A stretch of DNA of 64,000 nt from CAZUTO01 sp964623085. GTDB taxonomy: Bacteria > Pseudomonadota > Gammaproteobacteria > Pseudomonadales > GM7GCV1. Position 1 is the stretch's first letter. The number at the start of each line of letters is the position of its first letter. Shown one piece after another: positions 35,555 through 44,347 of this stretch. Below the pieces are notes generated by a model that did not search any database, was not told where the DNA came from, and saw nothing but the letters and a program-made list of their open reading frames with translations. The DNA is taken from assembly GCA_964623085.1 (NCBI GenBank), contig CAZUTO010000007.1, positions 7,735 through 71,734 of the forward strand, in the 5' to 3' direction. The position numbers were made by a program, and so were the translations under genes.

Positions 35555-36049
35555 ATGGGTGAAGGACGTATTTATTATGCGGAGCAGGGTAATAATTATT
35601 ACCTTAGGTTGGTCGGCGATGTTCGTGTCACGCTTTGCACAGCATTAAAAACATATATCGATAGTATCTTTGATAGTGAAACGATCTCATCGGTTGTTGT
35701 TGATTTAACGGAGGCGACTGCTGCCGACAGCACAACCCTGGGTCTGTTAACGAAAGTTGCACTCCATGTACAGGCAGAAAGCATCAAACCGGTGATGATT
35801 ATTCAAGATCAGTCATTGGTCAAAGTGATTGAAAGTATGGGCTTACAAGACATCTTCGAGCTCGTTGAGTCATTGCCGGATACTCCAAGCGAGCTTCAAC
35901 AGTTGCTTTGCACCAAAGCTTCCACCGACGAAGCGCGCAGCCAAGTCCTCGATGCTCATAAGGCATTGATGTCTTTGAATAAAGACAATATGAATACGTT
36001 TTCAGAACTAGTGAAATCGCTAGAACGAGAAGCAGACAAAAGCGCCTAA
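35555..36049 (+). CDS. STAS-domain anti-anti-sigma-like factor
   Basis: Probable substrate and partner of the upstream PP2C phosphatase. In the RsbV/SpoIIAA family a Ser is phosphorylated by an anti-sigma kinase, and the dephosphorylated form binds the kinase. I start it at the ATG at 35555, one base after the phosphatase stop and preceded by GAGGGT; the longer frame would lie within the upstream gene. Of 164 residues, about 1-105 form the STAS domain, with the phosphorylation site in ADSTTLGLL (the DS[ST]xLG pattern). The last 60 residues are helical and acidic, longer than a minimal STAS protein. No cognate kinase is in the window. Confidence 0.86.
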   Translation: MGEGRIYYAEQGNNYYLRLVGDVRVTLCTALKTYIDSIFDSETISSVVVDLTEATAADSTTLGLLTKVALHVQAESIKPVMIIQDQSLVKVIESMGLQDIFELVESLPDTPSELQQLLCTKASTDEARSQVLDAHKALMSLNKDNMNTFSELVKSLEREADKSA

Positions 36050-36073
36050 TTTCTCACTCTAGTTTGCTATTGG

Positions 36074-37027
36074 TCAGACTCGAGCGAGAAGCAGTGTTTC
36101 AAGTTTAGTTTGGTCAGCAATAAAAGCACGAATCCCCTCTGCCAGTTTTTCGCTGGCCATTGCGCTACCGTTTAATTGCAAACGGAAGTCAGCTTCGCTT
36201 CTGATAATACAGTCGGTATATTCGGGCGCTTGTTGAGGTGAGAGCATTCGTTCTAGCTTGGTGCCATCATTTTGCAGTTCTTCGAGAAAATTTGGCCCTA
36301 TGGTTAAACGATCACAGCCAGCCAACGCCTCGATTTGCCCAGCATTGCGAAAGCTAGCACCCATTACCACGGTGTCATACCCCCGGTCTTTATAGAGCGC
36401 ATAAATATTGCGGACTGAAAGCACGCCAGGGTCTTGTTCGGCGGGGTAGCTATCAACGCCTTCTGATTTCTTATACCAATCAAGAATTCGTCCGACAAAG
36501 GGTGAGATAAGAAACGCGCCCGCTTCGGCAGAAGCGACAGCTTGCACGGTGCTGAATAGAAGTGTCAGGTTACATTGGATGCCTTCTTTCTCCAGCACCC
36601 TCGCTGCTTGAATACCTTCCCAAGTAGCAGCAAGTTTGATCAAAACACGATCAGGCCCGATGCCGGCATCTTCATAAAGAGCGATGATACGGTGTGCACG
36701 ATGAATACTTGCTTCGGTATCAAAACTCAATCTGGCATCCACTTCTGTTGATATCCGGCCTGGAATTATTTTAAGTATTTCACAGCCTATACTTACTGCG
36801 AGCTTGTCGACGAGCAGCTCTAGCTTTTCGGATTCCGAAACCTCAATACTTTGCGTCCAGTCGATGGCGTCTTTAATCAATCCTTCATATTGCGGAAGCT
36901 GAGCTGCCTTTAGCAGCAGCGATGGATTGGTGGTCGCGTCTGTTGGTTTGTATTGTGCGATGGCCTCTATGTCACCCGTATCGGCGACCACTTCGGTCAT
37001 TGCTTTAAGTTGATCAAGTTTATTCAT
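36074..37027 (-). CDS. tal: transaldolase
   Basis: Non-oxidative pentose phosphate pathway; moves a dihydroxyacetone unit between sugar phosphates. From the ATG at 37027 the protein is 317 residues, exactly the length of E. coli TalB, and begins [18 protein letters not shown]. The Schiff-base Lys131 is in [12 protein letters not shown], with [10 protein letters not shown] and TLLFSTVQA as further signatures. The 3' end lies 24 bp from the convergent STAS gene. dusA is 46 bp upstream on the same strand. Confidence 0.97.
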   Translation of the reverse strand: MNKLDQLKAMTEVVADTGDIEAIAQYKPTDATTNPSLLLKAAQLPQYEGLIKDAIDWTQSIEVSESEKLELLVDKLAVSIGCEILKIIPGRISTEVDARLSFDTEASIHRAHRIIALYEDAGIGPDRVLIKLAATWEGIQAARVLEKEGIQCNLTLLFSTVQAVASAEAGAFLISPFVGRILDWYKKSEGVDSYPAEQDPGVLSVRNIYALYKDRGYDTVVMGASFRNAGQIEALAGCDRLTIGPNFLEELQNDGTKLERMLSPQQAPEYTDCIIRSEADFRLQLNGSAMASEKLAEGIRAFIADQTKLETLLLARV

Positions 37028-37073
37028 TGCCTTCTCATATTTGATTCGTCGCGTTCTGTCTGAATGGGAGTAT

Positions 37074-38078
37074 TTAGGTTCGAATCTCACTAAGCAAACT
37101 TTCGGATGCTTGATTAAAATGTGATACCGCGTCCTGTAATACCTCGGTTCCAGCACCCGGTTTATGCGCTTGCTCACTCAAAATACGCCGAAAACGCTTC
37201 GCTCCCGGCATACCTTGAAAGAGACCGAGAATATGCCGGCAAATCGATGCCAACCGCACGCCAGAGGATAACTCGTTTTCTATGTAGGGAGTCAATTGTT
37301 CAATGACATCAAGCCTGCTATCAACTGCCGCTTGGCTCGCGAAAATGGCCTTGTCGACATCAGCCAACAACCAAGGGTTTTGATAGGCAGCTCTGCCCAT
37401 CATAACGCCATCGAGATTATTGAGGTGGTGTTTTGTGTCAGCTAAAGATTCAATGCCACCATTGAGAATGATCTCCAGGTCAGGGAAGTCACGCTTCAGC
37501 GCGTAGACTCGTTCGTAATCGAGCGGTGGCACCTCACGGTTTTGTTTTGGACTCAAACCCTTGAGCCAAGCTTTGCGCGCATGGACGATCAAAGTCTTAC
37601 ATCCGGCATTGGATAGCTGTTCTGTGAAATTCTGCAAACCAGCATAGTCATCTTGATCGTCCACACCGATACGGCATTTAACTGTGACGTCGAGAGAAGT
37701 GGCATCGAGCATGGCTTTAACAAGATCTGCAACCAAATCTGGCTCAAGCATTAGGCAAGCGCCAAAGGCACCATTTTGAACGCGATCAGAAGGGCACCCA
37801 CAATTAAGGTTCACCTCGTCGTAGCCTTTTTCCTCTGCTAAGCGCGCGCATTTTGCGAGATCAGACGGATCAGAACCACCCAGCTGCAATGCCAATGGGT
37901 GCTCAGCGTTGTCGAAAGCTAGAAAGCGTTTGGCATCACCATGAAGAATGGCACCGGTGGTCACCATCTCGGTATAGAGCAGCGTTTGTTTGGTTAGTAA
38001 TCGATGGAAGTACCGACAATGGCGATCCGTCCAATCCATCATCGGGGCAACGGAAAATCGCCTATCTAAAGTGCTCAT
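37074..38078 (-). CDS. dusA: tRNA-dihydrouridine(20/20a) synthase DusA
   Basis: FMN enzyme that reduces uridine 20/20a in the tRNA D-loop. The 334-residue protein has [15 protein letters not shown] near the N-terminus, the catalytic Cys region [35 protein letters not shown] and the FMN phosphate site LNGGI...[18 protein letters not shown] and [18 protein letters not shown] favour DusA over DusB or DusC. It lies immediately upstream of tal, as in Pseudomonas. Confidence 0.95.
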   Translation of the reverse strand: MSTLDRRFSVAPMMDWTDRHCRYFHRLLTKQTLLYTEMVTTGAILHGDAKRFLAFDNAEHPLALQLGGSDPSDLAKCARLAEEKGYDEVNLNCGCPSDRVQNGAFGACLMLEPDLVADLVKAMLDATSLDVTVKCRIGVDDQDDYAGLQNFTEQLSNAGCKTLIVHARKAWLKGLSPKQNREVPPLDYERVYALKRDFPDLEIILNGGIESLADTKHHLNNLDGVMMGRAAYQNPWLLADVDKAIFASQAAVDSRLDVIEQLTPYIENELSSGVRLASICRHILGLFQGMPGAKRFRRILSEQAHKPGAGTEVLQDAVSHFNQASESLLSEIRT

Positions 38079-38205
38079 AAATCAAAGTCTTAGATGTGTT
38101 AGTTGTTTTAATATAGGGTAGTAACTGTGAAAACACTATTTATTTAATAAATATCTTTTTAAAACAATTATTTGTGATATGTTCTTAATCTAGAATATAT
38201 ATTAT

Positions 38206-39438
38206 TTAGAGCGCTCGCCGATATGCGGTAATTGATGGGAGCAAACAGACGATAAAACTGCATAGCATGACAAATACAAGTAACAACAGGTTTGTTTCAG
38301 ACAGGAAGTTCGTTTCTATATGCAGACCAAATCGTGCCGAAATTAGATCGGTAGAAAGTGCCAGTGTAATAGCTAGCATAACCGCAGCGATTATCGACGC
38401 AGTTAGAGTGATGAGTAGGGCCTCTATTTGAATCAATAAGAAGATAAACCAGGGTGATGCGCCAAGCACCCTCATCACTGAAATTTCGCGCTGACGCTCA
38501 CGAATAGAAGCGAGGAGCAGTGCACTCAATCCGAGCAGTGCCGCGATCAACACGAGCATAGAAATCAGCCGCATGGTGTTCTCTGTGGTGGCGAGTGTCT
38601 GCCAGAATTCGGTCAAGGTGATCCCCGGTAGGATTGCTAGCAAGGGTTCATGCGGGTAATCGTTGATTTCTCTTTGCACCCGAAAGGTGCTTATTTTTGA
38701 TGTTAAGCCGACCATAAAGGCTGTGATGCTGTCCGGTGCTAATTCGCTTATATCCATATCGTCTGCGTTTGGTGCTGCGCCGGCTACTTTTACACCCTGC
38801 TGCCACCCTATGTGAATCGCTTCGATGGCTTCGAGGCTGACGTGAAGTGTCTGATCTACAGGTGTGCCCGTCGCTTTAAGAATCCCTATTACTCGAAAAG
38901 GGCTGTCCTCATGGTTGCTAAAACTGGTCGCCCCCAAGCCATGCGCGAGAACAAGGCTGTCGCCGATTTTGTATTCGAGTTTATTTGCTACTTCTGAGCC
39001 AAGCACCACCTCAAAAAGCCCGTCAAACGGCTGACCTTGATTGAACTCTAGTGATCTTTTTGCCCCATAGGCGTAGTGCTCAAAGTAATCAGTGCTAGTG
39101 CCCATTACTCGATAGCCTTGGTGCGAATCGCCCAAAGAGATGGGGATAGTCCAGTCGATATTGGGGTGCCCTGCAACTTGTTGATAGGTTTCCCAACGAA
39201 TATTGTTGGTGGCGTTACCGATGCGAAATACGGAATAAAGCAACAGATTCAGATTGCTCGTGCGAGCGCCCACAATCAAATCCGTGCCAGATACCGTATT
39301 ACTGAAACTTTCTTTGGCTTGCTGCCGAATATGTTCAATGCCCAAAAGAACGAAAATACTGACACTGATGGCTAGTAATGTCAGAAGAATAGAGCCTTTT
39401 CGGTCTAACAAGCTTTTGTACGCGAGTCTGAAAAACAT
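38206..39438 (-). CDS. FtsX/MacB-type ABC permease of a ZrgC/PA4065-like system
   Basis: Inner-membrane permease with the MacB/LolC topology: one N-terminal span (about 15-37), a large periplasmic domain (about 40-285) and three C-terminal spans (about 288-312, 335-362, 378-402). The periplasmic domain has SGTDLIVGARTSNLNLLL and VVLGSEVANKLEYKIGD, typical of the lineage paired with DUF3299 proteins. It overlaps the ATPase gene by one base. Such systems may work as mechanotransmitters, not true importers. Related operons in Vibrio (zrg) and P. aeruginosa (PA4063-4066) respond to zinc; a zinc role here is inference. Confidence 0.8.
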   Translation of the reverse strand: MFFRLAYKSLLDRKGSILLTLLAISVSIFVLLGIEHIRQQAKESFSNTVSGTDLIVGARTSNLNLLLYSVFRIGNATNNIRWETYQQVAGHPNIDWTIPISLGDSHQGYRVMGTSTDYFEHYAYGAKRSLEFNQGQPFDGLFEVVLGSEVANKLEYKIGDSLVLAHGLGATSFSNHEDSPFRVIGILKATGTPVDQTLHVSLEAIEAIHIGWQQGVKVAGAAPNADDMDISELAPDSITAFMVGLTSKISTFRVQREINDYPHEPLLAILPGITLTEFWQTLATTENTMRLISMLVLIAALLGLSALLLASIRERQREISVMRVLGASPWFIFLLIQIEALLITLTASIIAAVMLAITLALSTDLISARFGLHIETNFLSETNLLLLVFVMLCSFIVCLLPSITAYRRAL

Positions 39439-40142
39439 TAGTGCTGAGCCTCGCTTTCTAGGCGCTTCTCTGAAGCAAGGTCATTGATCTCTGAGATTGA
39501 ATCCACACGAGAAAAATGGCTAGAGAGAGTTTGATCATGGCTCACAAAAATAAGTGTGGCCTTGGTATCCTCGACTTTTTTCATAAGCAAGGACATAAAA
39601 TCATCACGATTTTTATGATCTAGCGAGGATGTCGGCTCGTCGACGATGAGCAACCGAGGTTGATTGATAAAGGCTCTAGCAATGGCCACTCGCTGTTGCT
39701 GCCCGATACTCAGTGAGCGCGCTGGCTTATGCCAATGTTGCGGATCAATATTCAGTGAATTTAGTAGATGCTCAATATCTTCATTGGCGTTGCTGCTAGC
39801 AGCTTTTTTACTAAACTGCTGAGCGAGCTTGATGTTGTCGATAATGTCCAGATACTGAATGAGATTGAATTGCTGAAAGACATAGCCGATGTTATTCGCG
39901 CGGAATTGATCGCGCTGCCGTGAATTCATTTGATCTAAACGATTCCCGAAAAGTGACACTTCGCCTTCCGTAGCCGGCAGCATTCCACATAAAATATTCA
40001 GAAAGGTAGATTTACCTGAGCCAGATGGCCCTTGAACAAAAACAGTGTTTCCGGTGTCTAAGCTCCAATGTTTGATGCGAAGTGTGGGTGAACTATCGGT
40101 CGGCGAGTATGAGAATGTTAAATTGGAGAGAGATAACGACAT
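39438..40142 (-). CDS. ABC transporter ATP-binding protein (LolD/ZrgB-like)
   Basis: Cytoplasmic ATPase partner of the adjacent permease. The 234-residue protein has Walker A GPSGSGKST (38-46), a Q-loop in VFQQFNL, signature LSIGQQQR, Walker B LLIVDEPTSSLD and the switch His in FVSHDQ, so it should be fully active. It belongs to the MacB/LolD subgroup. Its start at 40142 is 90 bp from the divergent DUF3299 gene, so a shared control region is likely. No Zur-like palindrome was evident in those 90 bp by eye. Confidence 0.87.
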   Translation of the reverse strand: MSLSLSNLTFSYSPTDSSPTLRIKHWSLDTGNTVFVQGPSGSGKSTFLNILCGMLPATEGEVSLFGNRLDQMNSRQRDQFRANNIGYVFQQFNLIQYLDIIDNIKLAQQFSKKAASSNANEDIEHLLNSLNIDPQHWHKPARSLSIGQQQRVAIARAFINQPRLLIVDEPTSSLDHKNRDDFMSLLMKKVEDTKATLIFVSHDQTLSSHFSRVDSISEINDLASEKRLESEAQH

Positions 40143-40232
40143 TTTCTGCTAGAGATAGAATCGACGATGGTGAATTTTTGATATTGAATGATACACTTTA
40201 TCCTATTGTCTTAGAGAAACAGTATTACTGAA

Positions 40233-40856
40233 ATGAACAGATCTTTAAATTTAGCTTGGTTCAAACGAAGTGCTTTTTCCTCTTTACTTGTTTTATTGGC
40301 ACTTTTGTTGGTTGCTCGCTCTGTTAGTGCGCAGGTTGATTATCAGGTTACCGAGTGGACAGACCTTATGCCGCCTTTAGATTTGGCTGCGCTGGAAAAT
40401 CAGGTGACGGTTATTCATGAGCCGGGTGCGGAAGGCTCCGGTGGCGGCATATGGGCGTCGGAAGATATTGTCGGTGATCAGATAGATAGCTGGGGCGATC
40501 CACAAGATAACGCTGCACAAGATGCTTACGAATCTGCATTAGTATCGACTGATACCGTCGATGCGTTAAATGGGGAGAATATCAAACTTCCTGGGTTTAT
40601 TGTGCCGTTAGAGTTTGATGACGATAATGCGGTTACGCAGTTCTTTCTTGTCCCATATTTTGGCGCATGCATTCACATGCCACCCCCTCCGCCAAATCAA
40701 ATGGTGCTTGTTGAATACCCTGAGGGCCTAGAAATGGAAGCACTTTACACGCCATTTTGGGTTTCAGGAGAACTCTCTATTCAGATCACAGAGAATGATT
40801 TGGGAACTTCCGCTTATGCTATGCAAATGGATTCTATCGAAGTCTACGAATACTAG
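40233..40856 (+). CDS. DUF3299 periplasmic protein (ZrgD/PA4066-like)
   Basis: Exported protein of unknown function. The 207-residue product has a signal peptide (about 1-34, ending SVSA before QVDY) and the DUF3299 core: LPGFIVPLEFDDD and FLVPYFGACIHMPPPPPNQ. The Cys-His-Pro-rich loop GACIHMPPPPP is a plausible metal or partner site. It diverges from an MacB-type ABC pair that elsewhere is found with DUF3299 and with the zinc-binding DUF2796 protein (ZrgA/PA4063). No DUF2796 gene is present here. The zinc connection comes from those relatives. Confidence 0.82.
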   Translation: MNRSLNLAWFKRSAFSSLLVLLALLLVARSVSAQVDYQVTEWTDLMPPLDLAALENQVTVIHEPGAEGSGGGIWASEDIVGDQIDSWGDPQDNAAQDAYESALVSTDTVDALNGENIKLPGFIVPLEFDDDNAVTQFFLVPYFGACIHMPPPPPNQMVLVEYPEGLEMEALYTPFWVSGELSIQITENDLGTSAYAMQMDSIEVYEY

Positions 40857-41221
40857 GCTGAGACCCTGATGTAGCAACTTCTTTGATGTGACCTAAGTTT
40901 GTTAAGTCGATAAAAAAACCGAATTAATCGAGACTACCTGAAATTAATTTTTGGTTGGTCTGCGGTCAATTCCATTGCGCCCTGATTTACGTCGCTGATC
41001 CATTGTGTCTCAAGTGATTCTATCGCAGGGAAATCACCTAATATCAGCGCATTCAGACTCGTTGGCGATCGCTGATCGCATTCTCTTTTCACCTTCGTTA
41101 TAACTCATAGGGTCGGGTTACCGATCTTTGGCATATTGGAAGCTGATTTGTTCCCGCTTTAGATCTAAAAAAACGGATGCAGCCGATACGAGCCTGAATG
41201 AGCTTTATATGCCCAGAAGAA
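40857..41221. other. 365-bp gap with one possible short gene
   Basis: The gap lies between the convergent DUF3299 and NDH-2 genes, both of which should end here. No strong terminator is visible. A 52-codon minus-strand frame (40934-41092) reads like protein and is listed separately. Otherwise I see nothing. Confidence 0.5.
40934..41092 (-). CDS. possible small ORF or gene remnant, unknown
   Basis: From a GTG at 41092 a 52-residue frame runs to a TAG. It includes SLNALILGDFPAIESLETQW, with a balanced residue composition unlike random translation. There is no strong ribosome-binding site. In the next frame an ATG (41110) gives MSYNEGEKR before it stops, so the true product might have been frameshifted. 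I do not recognise it; it may be a decayed gene. Confidence 0.25.
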   Translation of the reverse strand: MKRECDQRSPTSLNALILGDFPAIESLETQWISDVNQGAMELTADQPKINFR

Positions 41222-42490
41222 CTAGTCTTCGTTGGTTCGCTTGAATCCCAAATGAGAGATATCTGGCGGGAAAAACATTGCCCAGGTCCATTCCAAAAAT
41301 AGTCGCACCTTTCGCGATAGAGTGGGGATTTTCATAAGATAGGTTCCCCGCCATATAAAGAATGCGATGAGACCAGAAAAGCTCGTGCCATAAATGTCTG
41401 CCACGGCGTTATTGTGGCCGATGGACGCTAACATCCCCGCTGGGCGGTAATTGAAGTCTTCTGTTTTACTGCCGGCCACTTGCGCAACGATATTTTTTGC
41501 CAGTGCCTTTGCTTGACGATCAGCAAACTGCGCTGTCGGTGGACAAAGCTTGTCGTCAAAAGCATTGGGTACCAGCGCGCAATCGCCAAGTGCCCAAATC
41601 CCGTCATGGTTAGCAATGGACATGTCAGGCTGGCAAACAATTCGTCCTCTATCTAAAGGCAGTTCTTCTACCTGAGAGAAATGATGCGCTGTTGTTCCTA
41701 TGGTGCAAATAATAGTGGCGCCTTTTACAGGGTCACCATCTTTCAGCACCACAGTTTCTTCTTCAATTTTAGTGGCCCGAGTATTGAGGTGTACTTCAAT
41801 CTTGTTTTTTTCAAATATCGCCTCGGTTTTTTTGCCGAGTTTTTCCGAAAGCTCGGGAAGTAGCCGGTCAGTGCCATGGAGCACCACGACCCTGCAATCT
41901 TCTATAGACACGTTCTTATAATATTTAGCAGCTTCATTTAGCAGGTCACGTATTTCACCAGCAACTTCTACCCCACTAAAACCACCACCGATCACAACGA
42001 ATTTGGTCAGTTCTTTGCGTCGTTTTGGATCTGGGTGAATAGTCGCTTGTTCAAGGCGTTCAATAATTTTGTTCCGGATCAATAGTGCATCACCAACAGT
42101 CTTGAGTGGCAAAGCGTGCTCACTTAGACCTTCCATCATGTTGACGTTGGCTGCCACACCAGAAGCAAATACAAGATGATCAAAAGCCAGTTCGCCAGTT
42201 TCATTGTTGTGGTAGATCACTTTGCGATTTTCGAAATCAATCCGATCGACTGTCACCATGCGAATACGTGTCCGTTTCAACATTTGGCGTATCGGTGCTT
42301 GTACATGCCCAGGCAAAATTGATGCGCCTACAACCTCAGGGAGTAGGGGGTTATAGGTAATAAAGTTTGCTTTGCTAAGCAAATAGATTTCCCATTCTGC
42401 AGGCAAGATTTTCTCTAGGCTTTTGGCAAGCTTGGTTCCTGAAAAACCGCCACCAATAATGACTAGATTTTTTGTGTTGTCTTGCGGCAT
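41222..42490 (-). CDS. ndh: type II NADH:quinone oxidoreductase
   Basis: Peripheral membrane flavoenzyme that oxidises NADH and reduces quinone without pumping protons. I start it at the ATG at 42490 (422 residues, MPQDNTKNLVIIGGG), which has AAAGG nine bases upstream; a TTG 12 codons earlier is less likely. Two Rossmann motifs are clear: VIIGGGFSGTKLA for FAD and VVIGGGFSGVEVAGE for NADH. WALGDCA and PPTAQFADRQA are also family marks. The C-terminal region, with FIWRGTYLMKIPTLSRK, is the amphipathic membrane-binding part. An NADH-linked function is the best fit; a quinone reductase with other donors cannot be excluded. Confidence 0.85.
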   Translation of the reverse strand: MPQDNTKNLVIIGGGFSGTKLAKSLEKILPAEWEIYLLSKANFITYNPLLPEVVGASILPGHVQAPIRQMLKRTRIRMVTVDRIDFENRKVIYHNNETGELAFDHLVFASGVAANVNMMEGLSEHALPLKTVGDALLIRNKIIERLEQATIHPDPKRRKELTKFVVIGGGFSGVEVAGEIRDLLNEAAKYYKNVSIEDCRVVVLHGTDRLLPELSEKLGKKTEAIFEKNKIEVHLNTRATKIEEETVVLKDGDPVKGATIICTIGTTAHHFSQVEELPLDRGRIVCQPDMSIANHDGIWALGDCALVPNAFDDKLCPPTAQFADRQAKALAKNIVAQVAGSKTEDFNYRPAGMLASIGHNNAVADIYGTSFSGLIAFFIWRGTYLMKIPTLSRKVRLFLEWTWAMFFPPDISHLGFKRTNED

Positions 42491-42660
42491 TTCGTCTACC
42501 TTTAGTTGTAAGTGCCTATGGGCCAATACTAATTAACGAGCATCTATTTTGATAGGTTTGAGGTCTGGATTCTATAGGTTTTCAAGCCAGATTGTTGCTC
42601 GAATCCTGGGTACTTTTCTATGAGTAAGCTACCGACTCGGTTTTCAACTGATAGCGAGCA

Positions 42661-42682
42661 GACCCTTCTAGTAAGAAGGGTC
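42661..42682 (-). repeat. perfect hairpin spanning the malic enzyme stop codon
   Basis: GACCCTTC and GAAGGGTC (8-bp perfect stem, 6-nt loop) enclose the last codons and the TAG of the malic enzyme gene. No U run follows, so it is not a classical terminator; it may protect the mRNA 3' end or act with Rho. Confidence 0.5.
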
Positions 42683-44299
42683 GTACATCATGTCGCGAAT
42701 ATACTGTTTTAGATCGCTTGGGCGGGCTAGTTGAGCAATTCCTTGGTCATAGGCTTTCTCCGCTAGTGCCACGGCTATTTCCAACGAAGCGTTTCGAATA
42801 TCTTTAAGCGGTGGGTAAAGCGTTGAGGTGGATAGATCCTCTTCGCTGACTAGCTCGGCCAAAGATCGCGCTGAAGCTAAGAACATTTCATCGGTAATAT
42901 GAGTCGCTTCGCAGGCTATTGCCCCCAGGCCCACACCAGGGAAGATGTAGGCGTTATTCCCTTGGCCTGGTTTCAGTGTTTTACCTTCGTAGCTAATCGC
43001 ATCAAATGGACTGCCACTTGTGAATATGGCTTTGCCTTTGCTCCATTCATAAGCCTGTTCAGCTGTGCATTCCGCTCTAGACGTTGGGTTGGATAAAGCA
43101 AAGATAGCAGGGCGCTCATTTAACGCAGACATGGCCTCGATTACTTCCTGGGTAAAGGTGCCGGGTGCGCCGGTAGCACCAATCAAGATATGAGGTTTTA
43201 TTTCGTTTATTGCCGATACAAAATCCAGCGCCTCATGCTCATGCGCGTAAGGCAGGTTATGTACCATGAGATCATCGCGACTTTTAACAACGAGCCCTTC
43301 TTGGTCAACAAACCATAAACGCTTGAGTGCGTCTTCTTTACTCAAGCCCGCTTCTTTGAAGGCAGAAACCATCAAATCGCCAATGCCGGTTGCGGCTGAT
43401 CCAGCACCAAGAAACATAATGCGTAGATCTTCAAAATTATGGCCGGATATGCGTGTCGAGGCATAGACACCGGACAAGGTCACCGCCGCTGTGCCTTGAA
43501 TGTCATCATTGAAGCTCAATATTTTGCAGCGGTAGTCTTGAAGTAATTGATACGCATTCGGCGTTAAAAAATCTTCAAACTGAAGCAACGCTTTAGGGAA
43601 TTTATCTTGGATAGCGTCGACAAATTCTGCCATCAGTTCCGAGTACTCATCGCCTTCGAGTCGCTTATGCGGGTAACCAAGATAAAGTGGGTCATCCAAC
43701 AGTTCTTGATTGTTGGTGCCGACATCAAACATTATTGGCAAACATTGGCTGGGCTGAATGCCAGCGCAGGCAACATAAAGTGCTAGTTTTCCAATAGGAA
43801 TACCCATGCCATTTGCGCCGAGATCACCTAATCCTAAAATGCGTTGCCCATCAGTAATCACGATGACGCGGATATCATCCTCTGGCCAGTTGTCGAGAAT
43901 TTTGCGGATATCGCCTTTATCGTCTGGATTAATATAAAAGCCTTTAGGGTCACGAAAAATATGTGCAAATTCTTTACAGGCCTGTCCAACGGTCGGCGTG
44001 TAAATCAAAGGCATGATTTCTTCGATATTCTCGATCACGGTGCGGTAATACAGGCGTTCATTGCGAGCTTGCAAGCCTGAGAGAAAGATATATTTCTCAA
44101 TGTCATAAGCTTTGCGGCGCATATTTTCCAATACGCGCGCCATCTGCCCATTTTGGCCAAATTCCGCGTGTGGCAATAAACCGCGTAAAGCTAAAGCCTC
44201 GCGCTCTTCAGGGGTGAATGCCGTACCTTTGTTCGCGTGAGCGCTATGTAGCGCGTCATAGCCCTTTAATACGGGATCGTTATTGCTATTGTCTGTCAT
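42668..44299 (-). CDS. maeA: NAD-dependent malic enzyme
   Basis: Oxidative decarboxylation of malate to pyruvate with NAD+ reduction. The 543-residue protein is of the large (SfcA/eukaryotic-like) class: IYTPTVGQACKEF, RILGLGDLGANGMGI, FDVGTNNQELL, FEDFLTPNAYQLL, FNDDIQGTAAV and FLGAGSAATGIGDL are the malic and NAD-binding signatures. A good Shine-Dalgarno (AGGA) lies nine bases before the ATG. The next gene upstream on the strand is a pyruvate oxidase, which suggests joint use of the pyruvate formed. Confidence 0.94.
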   Translation of the reverse strand: MTDNSNNDPVLKGYDALHSAHANKGTAFTPEEREALALRGLLPHAEFGQNGQMARVLENMRRKAYDIEKYIFLSGLQARNERLYYRTVIENIEEIMPLIYTPTVGQACKEFAHIFRDPKGFYINPDDKGDIRKILDNWPEDDIRVIVITDGQRILGLGDLGANGMGIPIGKLALYVACAGIQPSQCLPIMFDVGTNNQELLDDPLYLGYPHKRLEGDEYSELMAEFVDAIQDKFPKALLQFEDFLTPNAYQLLQDYRCKILSFNDDIQGTAAVTLSGVYASTRISGHNFEDLRIMFLGAGSAATGIGDLMVSAFKEAGLSKEDALKRLWFVDQEGLVVKSRDDLMVHNLPYAHEHEALDFVSAINEIKPHILIGATGAPGTFTQEVIEAMSALNERPAIFALSNPTSRAECTAEQAYEWSKGKAIFTSGSPFDAISYEGKTLKPGQGNNAYIFPGVGLGAIACEATHITDEMFLASARSLAELVSEEDLSTSTLYPPLKDIRNASLEIAVALAEKAYDQGIAQLARPSDLKQYIRDMMYDPSY

Positions 44300-44347
44300 T
44301 ATTTAGTGTCCTGGTTATCGCTTGCGTCTTATCCCTTATGTCTTGGG

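Noticed and set aside
40143..40232. Zur operator between the ABC ATPase and DUF3299 genes
   Set aside because: I looked for an AT-rich palindrome of the TGTTATAACA type and found only weak half-matches.
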